Shown here: one piece after another, positions 25,209 to 34,316 of the stretch
Layout: every line of letters begins with the position of its first letter
Position numbering within the stretch: position 1 is the stretch's first letter
DNA from: Maricurvus nonylphenolicus
GTDB lineage: Bacteria > Pseudomonadota > Gammaproteobacteria > Pseudomonadales > Cellvibrionaceae
NCBI RefSeq assembly: GCF_042854845.1
Contig: NZ_AP031498.1
Span: 4,216,001 to 4,280,000 of the forward strand
Direction: 5' to 3'
DNA: 64,000 nt
Program-made: the position numbers and the translations under genes
The notes under the pieces: model-generated
Database searches by the model: none
Seen by the model: the letters and a program-made list of their open reading frames with translations, nothing else
What the model was told of the DNA's origin: nothing

Positions 25209-26159
25209 TTACACGTTACCGTAACTCATCAAACGCTCATAGCGCTTTTCCAGTAGCTCATCAATCGGTACACCGCGCAAGCGATCACACTGCTCGATCA
25301 AACGCGCTTGCAGTTTGTCGGCCATGCCGTCGATATCGCGGTGGGCGCCACCCAGTGGCTCGGCGATGGTTTCATCAACGATGCCCAGGTTTTCCAGGTT
25401 GTCGGAGGTTACACCCATGGCTTCGGCGGCCAATGGGGCTTTATCCACAGTCTTCCAGATAATGTTGGCGCAACCTTCTGGCGAGATAACGAAGTAGGTT
25501 GAGTATTGCAGCATGTTGAGCTGGTCACCTACGCCAATGGCCAATGCACCACCGGAGGAACCTTCACCGATTACAGTGCAGATAATGGGGGTACGCAGGC
25601 GGGACATAACCGCGAGGTTTTGGGCGATGGCCTCGGAGATGCCGCGCTCTTCAGAGTCGATACCTGGGTAGGCCCCCGGGGTGTCGATCAGGGTCAGTAC
25701 CGGCATTTTGAAACGCTCGGCCATTTCCATTAAACGCAGGGCTTTGCGGTAACCTTCTGGTTTTGGCATACCGAAGTTGCGTTTTACCTTATCGGGTACA
25801 CTGCGGCCTTTTTCTTCACCGATGACCATGACAGGCTTGCCGTCCAAACGGGCTACACCACCAATGATGGCAGCGTCGTCACCGAAGTGGCGATCGCCAT
25901 GCAGCTCGTCCCAGTCGGTGAACATGCGTTTGATGTAGTCAGCGGAGTACGGACGCTGTGGGTGGCGAGCTACCTGAACCACTTGCCATGGGCTCAGATC
26001 GCTGTAGATGTTTTCGGTCAGCTTGATGCTCTTTTCGCGCAGCTTGCTGATTTCTTCGGTGATGTTGAGATCGTTATCACTGCCTACCAGTTGTAGCTCT
26101 TCAATCTTGGCTTCCAGCTCGGCAATGGGTTGTTCAAATTCTAGGTAGTTGGGATTCAT
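25209..26159 (-). CDS. accA: Acetyl-CoA carboxylase carboxyltransferase, alpha subunit
   Basis: 317 residues, the usual AccA length, starting MNPNYLEFEQPIAELEAKI. Conserved blocks: QVARHPQRPYSADYI, ELHGDRHFGDD, LTLIDTPGAYPGIDSEERG, and GEGSSGGALAIGVGD. With AccD it moves the carboxyl group from biotin on AccB to acetyl-CoA, the first step of fatty-acid synthesis. It follows dnaE, as in many gammaproteobacteria. The frame is open 39 codons further upstream without homology. Confidence 0.97.
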   Translation of the reverse strand: MNPNYLEFEQPIAELEAKIEELQLVGSDNDLNITEEISKLREKSIKLTENIYSDLSPWQVVQVARHPQRPYSADYIKRMFTDWDELHGDRHFGDDAAIIGGVARLDGKPVMVIGEEKGRSVPDKVKRNFGMPKPEGYRKALRLMEMAERFKMPVLTLIDTPGAYPGIDSEERGISEAIAQNLAVMSRLRTPIICTVIGEGSSGGALAIGVGDQLNMLQYSTYFVISPEGCANIIWKTVDKAPLAAEAMGVTSDNLENLGIVDETIAEPLGGAHRDIDGMADKLQARLIEQCDRLRGVPIDELLEKRYERLMSYGNV

Positions 26160-26345
26160 ATCGACTTTCGTATCCAGTAAGTCTTTTCTTTTATCTTGTA
26201 TGTTGTGTCGTCTAGCCTGGCCCACTTTATAACAACAAAGGGGGCAAATATTGCGCACTAAATGGCCAGCTACCATACGCGAATTGGGCGGTTGAGTCGA
26301 CCACTTTTGACCTGTTTGCCCTATCGGCTGGCTGTTATGCCCGCC

Positions 26346-26367
26346 AGATCACACCGGGGTGTGATCT
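26346..26367. repeat. Perfect hairpin between dnaE and accA
   Basis: Ten-base arms AGATCACACC / GGTGTGATCT with two central bases, in the 250-base gap between dnaE and accA. No T-run follows, so it could be an RNA-stability or regulatory element. Confidence 0.5.
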
Positions 26368-26412
26368 ATTAACCTGCAAGGTTTAGGCCCTTTGGATGCG
26401 TGTATCAAAACA

Positions 26413-29400
26413 CTAGCTGTACTGGAGACTCACCTTGTCCCGCCCGTAGGCGTTGCGTAGCTCCAGTAGCAACTCATCTTCGGGTTTTACCTTCCATTCA
26501 TTGCCCAATGTCAGCTCACCAGCAGCATCCGAGCGACTATAGTGAACCGTTACCGGGCAATTGCCCTGACGATAGGGTTCAAGTATGTCAGCCAGATGAC
26601 GGGCGAAGTTATTGGGCAGTTTTTCTGAGCTAACTTCCAATCTCAGACCACGGGCCATTTCCTGGCGCGCATCGTTAAGGCTGCGCACGGCATCGGCGCG
26701 CATCTTCAAGCCGCCACTGAAATCGTCGTAGCTGACCTGGCCATCGATAATCAGCATGCCGTCTTTAACCAGCTTTTCCCGGTACTCGTTATAGGTATCG
26801 GAGAAAATCGCCACCTCAATGCGCCCGGAGCGGTCATCAAGCTGGACAAAGGCCATGGTATCGCCGCGCTTGTTTTTCATCACGCGCAGGCCAACCACCA
26901 GCCCGGCAATATGCTGGGTGCTCTTTTCCGGTTTCAAATCGGCAATGCGGTTGGAAACCAGGTGCTTTAATTCGTGTTTGTATTCTTCGATGGGGTGGCC
27001 GGTCAGGTACAGACCCAGGGTATCCTTCTCGCCGTTAAGGCGCTCTTTAATACTCCAGTTACGCACCTTGCGGTACTCGTCATAGACATCGACACCGCCC
27101 TCGTCATCGCCACTGGGTACCAGCTCGCCAAACAGGTCGGTCATACCGGCGTTGGCGTTGGCGGCACTTTGCTCGGCGGCTTTTACCGCTTCGGGCATGG
27201 CAGTAAGCATTACTGCACGATCATAATCCAACTCCACTTTAGGGCCGATACTATCGAGGGCACCGGAGCGAATCATGGCTTCCAGGGCACGCTTATTGAC
27301 CTTACGCGGGTCGATGCGAGCACAGAAATCGAATAAATCCTTAAAGGGGCCATCCTTGCGAGCTTCAAGAATATTTTCAATCGGGCCTTCACCCAGACCT
27401 TTAATAGCACCCAGGCCATAAATGATGTTGTCTTCCTCATCGACATTAAAGTAGAACTCACCGCTGTTGACATCAGGTGGCAGCGGCATCATGTCCATAT
27501 GGCGACACTCTTCAATAAAGGTCACCACCTTATCAGTTTTATCCATATCCGAGGACATGGTGGCCGCCATAAAGTGCGCCGGGTAATGAGCCTTGAGCCA
27601 GGCAGTCTGGTAGGACACCACCGCATAGGCAGCCGAGTGCGATTTGTTAAATCCGTAACCGGCGAATTTTTCCACCAGGTCGAAAATCTTCATCGCCAGC
27701 TCGGGATCTACCCCCTCACCTTTCGCCCCTTCTTCAAAGGTCGAACGCTGCTTGGCCATTTCCTCGGGCTTTTTCTTACCCATGGCTCGACGCAGCATAT
27801 CTGCACCACCGAGTGTGTAGCCCGCCAGTTCCTGGGCGATCTGCATTACCTGTTCCTGGTAAACAATTACGCCGTAGGTGGGTTTAAGAATCGGCTCGAG
27901 TTTTTCGTGCTGGTATTTGGCATCCGGGTAGGCCACTTCGGCGCGGCCATGTTTCCGGTTTACGAAGTCATCAACCATCCCCGAATCCAGCGGGCCCGGA
28001 CGGAACAGGGCCACCAGGGCGATCATATCTTCGAGGTTATCGGGTTGCAGGCGTTTAATCAGGTCCTTCATACCACGGGATTCCAGCTGGAATACGGCGG
28101 TGGTTTCGGCTCTTTTTAGCAGCTTAAAAGTGGGGCCATCATCCAACGGAATGGCTTCGATGATCAGCGGCTCTTCGCCCAAGCGCGCACGCTTGCGGTC
28201 GATCATCTTTTTGGCCCAGTCGATAATGGTCAGGGTCCGCAGACCCAGGAAGTCGAACTTAACCAGCCCGGCCTCTTCCACATCATTTTTATCGTATTGG
28301 GTTACCAGGCCGGAACCGGTTTCATCACAGTAGAGTGGTGCGAAGTCCACCAGACGCGTTGGTGCAATTACTACACCCCCAGCGTGTTTACCCACGTTAC
28401 GGGTGAGGCCTTCCAGTTGCAGGGCCACTTCCCAGATTTCCTGGGCCTGTTCGTCGCCGTCCAAAAATTCACGCAGCAGTTCTTCCTGCTCGAAGGCGAC
28501 TTTCAGCTTCATGCCCGGGTCGGGCGGAATCAGTTTCGAAAGCTTATCGGCCAGGCCATAGGACTTGCCCTGCACCCGCGCCACATCGCGCACCACAGCC
28601 TTCGCGGCCATGGTACCGAAGGTAATAATCTGCGATACCGCATCGCGGCCGTAGTTATCGGCCACGTAGTCGATAACGTCTTCCCGTTTGTCCATGCAGA
28701 AGTCAACGTCGAAGTCGGGCATGGATACCCGTTCCGGGTTGAGGAATCGCTCGAACAGCAGGTCGTATTTCAGCGGATCCAGGTCGGTAATTTTTTGTAC
28801 GTAGGCCACCAGCGAACCCGCACCGGAACCCCGTCCCGGGCCTACCGGAATATCGTGGTCTTTGGCCCACTGGATAAAGTCCATTACGATCAGGAAGTAA
28901 CCGGGGAATCCCATCTGCATAATAATGTGCAGTTCGAATTTCAGCCGCTCGTCATACTCTTTGCGGATTTCCTGAAATTCCGGTTTGCTGGTATCAAACA
29001 AAAACTCAAGACGCTCATCCAAACCTTCCATCGATATCTTCTGGAAGAAGATATTGGTTTGCAGCATCACCTTGTATTCAGGTTCGCTCTCACGCCCAGC
29101 CCACTTCTCACTCATGGCCTCGGCGGCCAGCCCTTCCAGTACTGCGTAAGGGGTGTGATTTTTAAAGAAGGGGTCGTTCTCGAAATCGTCTGGGATTGGG
29201 TAATCTGGCAGGTAATAGGTACCCAGTTCAATATCCAGATTACAACGCTTGGCAATTTCTACCGTGTTTTGCAGGGCTTCGGGGATATCGGAAAACAGCT
29301 CGGCCATTTCCTCCGGGCTGCGCAGATATTGCTGCTCAGAGTAACGACGCTCGCGGCGCGGGTCATCCAGGGTACGGCCTTCACCAATACACACCCGTGC

Positions 29401-30039
29401 CTCGTGAATCTCAAACTCTTTCGATTCAATAAAGCGCACATCATTGGTCGCAACTACCGGGCAGTGGTATTGAGCAGCCAGATCTACCGCTGCATGCAGG
29501 TAATCTTCATCGCCACCACGCCCAGTCCGTTGAAGTTCCAGATAGAAGCGATTGGGGAAGTCGCGCATCCATCCTTGCAGCAGCTCTGCGGCCTGCTCGC
29601 GCTTACCATTGATTAAGCTCTGACCTACATCGCCAAACTTACCGCCAGACAGGGCAATCACACCCTCGGCATAGTCACTGATCCACTCGCGCTTTAGGTG
29701 CGGTACGGCCTGATGCTGACCTTTTTGATAAGCCAGGGATATCAGCTCGGTGACGTTCTTGTAGCCCTTTACGTTCATCGCCAGCAAGGTGATAACGCTT
29801 GGCTTGCCATCATCATCTGGGCTTTCAAGCAGGAAGTCGGCCCCACCTATCGGCTTGATGCCTGCGCCCTGGCAGCCCTTGTAGAACTTGATCAAGCCGT
29901 AGAAGTTACAGAAGTCGGTGATGCCACAGGCAGGCATGCCCATTTCAACCACTTTGCCCACCAGATTTTTGATCCGGACGGTACTGTCTGTCAGCGAGAA
30001 TTCAGTATGCAGGCGCAGGTGTACAAAGGGGGTGGTCAT
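26413..30039 (-). CDS. dnaE: DNA polymerase III alpha subunit
   Basis: About 1208 residues from MTTPFVHLRLHTEF, which matches the start of Pseudomonas DnaE; ATG at 30066 would add nine residues and neither has a clear ribosome site. An N-terminal PHP domain is followed by the C-family polymerase with catalytic Asp pair in MPDFDVDFCMDKR and GPGRGSGAGSLVAYV. The fingers region with the helix-hairpin-helix (KSHSAAYAVVSYQTAWLK) and an OB domain (GDTMAFVQLDDRSGRIEVAI) complete it. It is the replicative polymerase. Confidence 0.98.
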   Translation of the reverse strand: MTTPFVHLRLHTEFSLTDSTVRIKNLVGKVVEMGMPACGITDFCNFYGLIKFYKGCQGAGIKPIGGADFLLESPDDDGKPSVITLLAMNVKGYKNVTELISLAYQKGQHQAVPHLKREWISDYAEGVIALSGGKFGDVGQSLINGKREQAAELLQGWMRDFPNRFYLELQRTGRGGDEDYLHAAVDLAAQYHCPVVATNDVRFIESKEFEIHEARVCIGEGRTLDDPRRERRYSEQQYLRSPEEMAELFSDIPEALQNTVEIAKRCNLDIELGTYYLPDYPIPDDFENDPFFKNHTPYAVLEGLAAEAMSEKWAGRESEPEYKVMLQTNIFFQKISMEGLDERLEFLFDTSKPEFQEIRKEYDERLKFELHIIMQMGFPGYFLIVMDFIQWAKDHDIPVGPGRGSGAGSLVAYVQKITDLDPLKYDLLFERFLNPERVSMPDFDVDFCMDKREDVIDYVADNYGRDAVSQIITFGTMAAKAVVRDVARVQGKSYGLADKLSKLIPPDPGMKLKVAFEQEELLREFLDGDEQAQEIWEVALQLEGLTRNVGKHAGGVVIAPTRLVDFAPLYCDETGSGLVTQYDKNDVEEAGLVKFDFLGLRTLTIIDWAKKMIDRKRARLGEEPLIIEAIPLDDGPTFKLLKRAETTAVFQLESRGMKDLIKRLQPDNLEDMIALVALFRPGPLDSGMVDDFVNRKHGRAEVAYPDAKYQHEKLEPILKPTYGVIVYQEQVMQIAQELAGYTLGGADMLRRAMGKKKPEEMAKQRSTFEEGAKGEGVDPELAMKIFDLVEKFAGYGFNKSHSAAYAVVSYQTAWLKAHYPAHFMAATMSSDMDKTDKVVTFIEECRHMDMMPLPPDVNSGEFYFNVDEEDNIIYGLGAIKGLGEGPIENILEARKDGPFKDLFDFCARIDPRKVNKRALEAMIRSGALDSIGPKVELDYDRAVMLTAMPEAVKAAEQSAANANAGMTDLFGELVPSGDDEGGVDVYDEYRKVRNWSIKERLNGEKDTLGLYLTGHPIEEYKHELKHLVSNRIADLKPEKSTQHIAGLVVGLRVMKNKRGDTMAFVQLDDRSGRIEVAIFSDTYNEYREKLVKDGMLIIDGQVSYDDFSGGLKMRADAVRSLNDARQEMARGLRLEVSSEKLPNNFARHLADILEPYRQGNCPVTVHYSRSDAAGELTLGNEWKVKPEDELLLELRNAYGRDKVSLQYS

Positions 30040-30195
30040 AGGAGGTGGGATTACCCTGTCTGTCATTATTGTTTAGGGGGCTATTTTACCCAAATATTGT
30101 TCGATTTCGAGAATTGACTTCTGGCTTTGTACTGTTGCCCGGCCCAACTATGGATTACCATTAAGAAAGCATCAGGGACTAGAAGGAAGCTGCAG

Positions 30196-31524
30196 ATGAA
30201 GAAACTCGCCAAAAAGGCGCTTATTGCCGGTGCCGTTATCGGTGTAGGCGCGTTTGCACTCAACGAATACCTGCAAAGCAGTGTACGTAGCGAGCTGGAC
30301 AAACAGATCCGCAAGGCGGCCCCCTTTGCCCATGTGCAGTACCAGAACTTTGAACTGCAGCTGCCCGATCGCATTCAGATCAGCGGTATCCGTATTATCC
30401 CCAAATCCCCGAATATCGGTAATTTCTCCCTCGATGACCTAAGTATCTCCATCCGTGATGATGACAGTCTATTCCTGCTCAAGCGCCTGCTGGGCCTGGG
30501 CCGCGGTCACGCCCCCGACGAGCTGGAAGTGGAAATCGATAACTTCAGCCTGTCGCTAGAGGAATTCCCCCAGTACAAGAGCATGCTGATTCAGCTAAAT
30601 CAGCACCTTAGCCGCCAGATGACACCCTTCTGTGGTGACACCCACTTTATTGGCCCCAAGCAGCTAAAAGACCTGGGATATGACCCCCTGGTAATGGACC
30701 TCAACTTCAACTACAGCTTCAACCCCTGGGAAGAAACCCTAGAGCTGGGCTTTGATGCCGAACTGGATAACAGCAATAGCACCCGCACCCAGATCAAACT
30801 GCTGAATATCCCGGCGCTGAACCAAAGCCTTTCGGCTTCCATGATGCGCCCCAGTATTGAGCTGATTTCCATCCATTACGAAGACAACGGCTACACCCAA
30901 AAGGTGAACGAGTACTGCGCCGAGAAAAGCCAGCTCAGCATAGAAGAGTTCATCACCCGTGAGACCTCACGCCCAAATAAAGACTACGCCATGATGTGGG
31001 GTTTTATCCCCGGTGATAACTTAATGCAGGCCTACACCCAGTTTATGCAGGAGCCCCAGCGGGTAAACCTGCGCGTTGAGCCCAGCCCCAATTTTGACTG
31101 GATGACCCTGCCTGCCTACCCACCTGAGAAATGGCCGGAAACCCTCAACGTAACCCTGACCGTCAATGATGAGCCGGTAACCTCGCTGGACTTTGAGTTG
31201 GCAGAACTGGATCAGCTGCTGGCGGCGGCCGAGCCCACACCACCCAAACCCAGCGTGTTTGAGACCGGCGTGCCACCCAAGCCAGAACCCCCGGCAGCCA
31301 AACCCGCCCCCAAATACATTCAGATCGACAAACGCCGTATCCGTGAGTACGAAGGCATGGAGATGCGTATCTACAGCCCCAGCGGTAAAACCCGTGAAGG
31401 TATCTTTACCGGTATGAGCGGCAACAATGCCAAGCTGTTACAGCAGAAATTTGGCGGCAGCTTTGAAATGAGCGTTAGCCTGTTTGGCGTAGAGAAGATA
31501 GAAGTCGCCGTACCCGCAAAATAG
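30196..31524 (+). CDS. Conserved protein of unknown function, membrane anchored
   Basis: 442 residues, start at ATG 30196 with GAAGGAAG six bases upstream. One N-terminal membrane span (KKALIAGAVIGVGAFALNEY), then a long periplasmic region (LQLPDRIQISGIRIIP, AsmA/YdgA-like in feel), a Pro/Glu/Lys-rich linker about residues 375-400 and a C-terminal domain of about 70 residues (YEGMEMRIYSPSGKTREG) that looks like an SH3-like or ribosome-type fold. Family not recognised. It is divergent from dnaE. Confidence 0.65.
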   Translation: MKKLAKKALIAGAVIGVGAFALNEYLQSSVRSELDKQIRKAAPFAHVQYQNFELQLPDRIQISGIRIIPKSPNIGNFSLDDLSISIRDDDSLFLLKRLLGLGRGHAPDELEVEIDNFSLSLEEFPQYKSMLIQLNQHLSRQMTPFCGDTHFIGPKQLKDLGYDPLVMDLNFNYSFNPWEETLELGFDAELDNSNSTRTQIKLLNIPALNQSLSASMMRPSIELISIHYEDNGYTQKVNEYCAEKSQLSIEEFITRETSRPNKDYAMMWGFIPGDNLMQAYTQFMQEPQRVNLRVEPSPNFDWMTLPAYPPEKWPETLNVTLTVNDEPVTSLDFELAELDQLLAAAEPTPPKPSVFETGVPPKPEPPAAKPAPKYIQIDKRRIREYEGMEMRIYSPSGKTREGIFTGMSGNNAKLLQQKFGGSFEMSVSLFGVEKIEVAVPAK

Positions 31525-31550
31525 GCCTACTGGTTAAAAAACAGCCTTTA

Positions 31551-31576
31551 TTGCCCCCCGACAGTGCAGGTATAAT
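31551..31576 (+). promoter_or_regulatory. Possible promoter for the M14 peptidase gene
   Basis: A consensus TATAAT at 31571-31576 lies 92 bases before the ATG. The best -35 candidate, TTGCCC at 31551, is 14 bases upstream, shorter than ideal. Confidence 0.3.
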
Positions 31577-31667
31577 AGCCAGCCCGCGCCGCTGGCGCCC
31601 ATTGTTGTACTTGTGTTGTACTTTTGTTGTAAATAGCTGCGCTGCGATAGCCCCGAATTAGAAAGTC

Positions 31668-32600
31668 ATGAATTACCGCGTTACCACCTCTGCCCTGGCC
31701 CTACTGTCTCTGCTAAGTCTGCCGACTTTCGCAGACAGTGATGCGAAGGAGAACAAGGCAGCAACCGTTAAACAGCTGTGCCAGGAAATAGGCTCAACCC
31801 TGGGCAGTGTCAGTATCGAGCAGTGCAACCGGCAACAATTTCAGCACAGCAACGGATTATCCCGCGAAAAACGCCCGCTGGTAATGAAAGAATACCCACC
31901 CCTGGCCCATAGGAAACCGCTGGGCCGGGTGATACTGATGGGCGGTATTCACGGCGATGAGTATTCCTCCGTCTCACTAATGTTCCGCTGGATGGAAAAA
32001 CTCAACCAGTACCATTCCGGTTTATTCCACTGGCAGGTGGTGCCTTTGCTTAACCCGGACGGCCTGTTTCAGAAGCCCAGGGCCACGCGCCAAAACGCCA
32101 ACGGTGTGGATTTAAACCGCAACTTCCCCACCCCGGATTGGCACGCCCTGGCACTGAAATACTGGAAGGAGCGCACCTATAAAAACGTACGCCGCTACCC
32201 GGGTCCAATAGCCAATAGCGAACCGGAAACCCAGTGGTTCCTGCAACAGATTAAAGACTTTAAACCCGATGCCATTATTGCCGTGCATGCCCCACATCAC
32301 CTGGTAGACTTCGACGGCCCGCAAATTCCGCCGGAAAAGCTGGGTAAACTGCAGCTTAGGCGCCTGGGCACCTACCCCGGCAGCCTGGGCAATTACGGTG
32401 GCAGCACACTGGATATTCCGGTGGTAACCGTAGAGCTGGCATCGGCGGGTATTATGCCTACAGATAAAGAAATCAGTCGCATGTGGGTGGACCTGGTGCG
32501 CTGGTTGCGCAGCGAGGTGCCCAAGCAACGCGCGGCGACTTTAGAAAAACAACGAAAACAGCAACAAAAACAACAACAAACCCTGGCGCAAAAACCGTAA
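31668..32600 (+). CDS. M14-family zinc carboxypeptidase, MpaA-like
   Basis: 310 residues with signal peptide (LALLSLLSLPTFADS). Zinc site: LMGGIHGDEYSS (His and Glu) and the later His in IIAVHAPHHL; substrate Arg/Asn in NGVDLNRNFPTPDW; catalytic Glu in VVTVELASAG. This is the pattern of murein-tripeptide amidase MpaA and relatives, but the signal peptide puts it in the periplasm. The last 25 residues are a Gln/Lys-rich tail. It lies 30 bases before an L,D-transpeptidase gene; the pair suggests peptidoglycan peptide trimming. Confidence 0.88.
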   Translation: MNYRVTTSALALLSLLSLPTFADSDAKENKAATVKQLCQEIGSTLGSVSIEQCNRQQFQHSNGLSREKRPLVMKEYPPLAHRKPLGRVILMGGIHGDEYSSVSLMFRWMEKLNQYHSGLFHWQVVPLLNPDGLFQKPRATRQNANGVDLNRNFPTPDWHALALKYWKERTYKNVRRYPGPIANSEPETQWFLQQIKDFKPDAIIAVHAPHHLVDFDGPQIPPEKLGKLQLRRLGTYPGSLGNYGGSTLDIPVVTVELASAGIMPTDKEISRMWVDLVRWLRSEVPKQRAATLEKQRKQQQKQQQTLAQKP

Positions 32601-32630
32601 CGGCGCGCCTTTGTATTGCATAGCTTGACC

Positions 32631-33590
32631 ATGAATGTGAAACAACACTTACATACCTTTGCCTTGGCGGGACTTCTGTCTGCCATGCCTGTTACCGGGC
32701 ATGCTGAGCAGCAACAACTGGCCATGCTAGAACGCCAACCGGATATTCTGGAACTGCAACCGGCAAGTATTTGGGATCTGCCCGCTGCAGACAAATTTGT
32801 GTTGGTAGCCGAACTGGAAACCGGCGTGCTGCGTGTATTTGAAAAACACGCCGGCACACGCCTCGAACAGGTTGCCGATTACCCTATCACTATTGGTAAG
32901 CAAGGCTTTGGCAAAACCCAAGAAGGCGATGAGCGCACACCGATTGGCGTTTACCGTATTACCAGCCAGTTAACCGCTCGCCAACTGGATGATTTTTACG
33001 GCGATATGGCCTACCCGTTGAACTACCCCAATGTGTGGGATCGCTTAAATCAATTTACCGGTTCCGGCATTTGGTTACACGGGGTGGAAAACGACGACGT
33101 AAAACGCCCACTGCGTGATAGTGATGGCTGCATTGTGTTATCCAATGCCGATTTGAAAGACTTGAGTAAGTACCTGAATGTGGGTTACACCAAAGTCTTG
33201 GGCACGCCGAAAATTAATTGGGTCACCAACACTGAAATCAGCCGCTCCCGCCAGCAGTTAAACCACCGTATGCACGAATGGATTAAGGCTTGGGAAAGCC
33301 GTGACCCTGAAGCCTATCTGGAATTTTATTCGCAAGATTTTTCCGATACCGAAAAGAATTACAAGCAGTGGGCCAGTTACAAACGTCGGGTAAATACTAA
33401 TAAACGTTTTATTAAAATCCGTTTGTCGGACTTGGGGATTTACGCCTATCCCGGTCAGGACGATATGGCGATGGCGGAGTTTTATCAGAACTATGCCAGT
33501 AACCGTTTTCATTCCAAGGGTTGGAAGCGTCAGCTTTGGCGGAAGGAGGCTGATGGGGAGTGGCGGATTATTTATGAGAAAGGTGGGTAA
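32631..33590 (+). CDS. L,D-transpeptidase (YkuD) with C-terminal NTF2-like domain
   Basis: 319 residues; ATG 32631 gives a signal peptide (HLHTFALAGLLSAMPVTGHA). The YkuD domain (about 55-200) carries GIWLHGVEND and the catalytic RDSDGCIVLSN (Ser/Gly/Cys). The C-terminal 110 residues (MHEWIKAWESRDPEAYLEFY onward) are an NTF2/SnoaL-like domain often fused in this subfamily. It cross-links or anchors to peptidoglycan via L,D bonds. It follows the M14 gene closely. Confidence 0.92.
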   Translation: MNVKQHLHTFALAGLLSAMPVTGHAEQQQLAMLERQPDILELQPASIWDLPAADKFVLVAELETGVLRVFEKHAGTRLEQVADYPITIGKQGFGKTQEGDERTPIGVYRITSQLTARQLDDFYGDMAYPLNYPNVWDRLNQFTGSGIWLHGVENDDVKRPLRDSDGCIVLSNADLKDLSKYLNVGYTKVLGTPKINWVTNTEISRSRQQLNHRMHEWIKAWESRDPEAYLEFYSQDFSDTEKNYKQWASYKRRVNTNKRFIKIRLSDLGIYAYPGQDDMAMAEFYQNYASNRFHSKGWKRQLWRKEADGEWRIIYEKGG

Positions 33591-33600
33591 GTCGTAACTC

Positions 33601-33628
33601 TTAGTTCTTAGTTCTTAGTTCTTAGTTC
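33601..33628. repeat. Four tandem 7-base repeats (TTAGTTC)
   Basis: Exactly four copies, with a partial fifth (TTA) after them. It is just downstream of the L,D-transpeptidase stop. Confidence 0.8.
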
Positions 33629-33645
33629 TTAAGTTGGGGTACGAC

Positions 33646-33712
33646 CCGTGGGGTCGGACCCCGCGCTGGGTGCGACGTCTTGCTAGGGGTCTGACCCTGC
33701 GGGTCAGACCCC
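33646..33712. repeat. GGGTC/GACCC hairpin pair
   Basis: One palindromic stretch, GGGGTCGGACCCC, near 33650 and then a perfect hairpin GGGGTCTGACCC (33686-33697) / GGGTCAGACCCC (33701-33712) with a 3-base loop. The same core occurs at 10021-10047 and 21846-21858. The elements lie between convergent genes. Confidence 0.65.
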
Positions 33713-33719
33713 GGCATTC

Positions 33720-34226
33720 TTAAAGCGAGTCCTGGACCATGGCGATGGACTTGGACGATCCTTTCAGCGAAAAGCTGTACTTGTGAATCTGGCCGTTGCC
33801 ATCGACAAACATCAGTGTGCCGGTATGGCCATTGGTTAACATATCCTCCAACTCTGGCGACAATACATTCACCGCTAAACAGCCCACATCCACACAGCGG
33901 GTGTAATCCAGCACAAAAGACTTTGGCCCACTGGGACGATCAATGGCAATGCTCAGCACCGGCGCCTGCATTAAGCTCACCCCTAACGGCACCAACACTT
34001 TTAGCAGCATTTGGTTTTTGCCGTAATACTCTTCAAAGCGTATACCTACGCGGTAAATCGCCTCACCGCTGTCCGGGTGTTTGCCCAGCATCGACATATA
34101 ACAACCCTGCACCTGTTCGGCACCACACTTTACTCGCCAGTCGCCGAAGCGATGCACATTGTCATCCTGGGCATAGGCTATTTGGCTCGCCATAAAAACA
34201 ACGGTGGTCAGTATCCAGCGAAGCAT
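33720..34226 (-). CDS. Invasion-associated locus B (IalB)-like protein
   Basis: 168 residues, signal peptide (LTTVVFMASQIAYA), then the IalB domain: FGDWRVKCGAEQVQGCYMSM, and CVDVGCLAVNVLSPEL with conserved cysteines likely in disulfides. Secreted to the periplasm; function of the family in free-living bacteria is not known. Convergent with the L,D-transpeptidase gene. Confidence 0.85.
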   Translation of the reverse strand: MLRWILTTVVFMASQIAYAQDDNVHRFGDWRVKCGAEQVQGCYMSMLGKHPDSGEAIYRVGIRFEEYYGKNQMLLKVLVPLGVSLMQAPVLSIAIDRPSGPKSFVLDYTRCVDVGCLAVNVLSPELEDMLTNGHTGTLMFVDGNGQIHKYSFSLKGSSKSIAMVQDSL

Positions 34227-34268
34227 ATTGTCGTCTCTTTATATTTTGTTATCGGTAATCAGTAGATA

Positions 34269-34295
34269 CAAAAAAGCGGCCTTAAGACCGCTTTA
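34269..34295 (-). terminator. Terminator after nadA
   Basis: On the - strand, AAAGCGG...CCGCTTTTTT with a short loop, about 22 bases after the nadA stop. Confidence 0.75.
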
Positions 34296-34316
34296 ATACT
34301 GCATAGCTAGTATTGC

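Noticed and set aside
28297..29616. Open frame of 439 codons on the + strand
   Set aside because: It lies fully inside dnaE on the other strand, has no recognisable domain, and follows from dnaE codon use.
33601..33628. CRISPR-type array
   Set aside because: Seven-base units without spacers; no cas genes. No CRISPR array was seen in the window.
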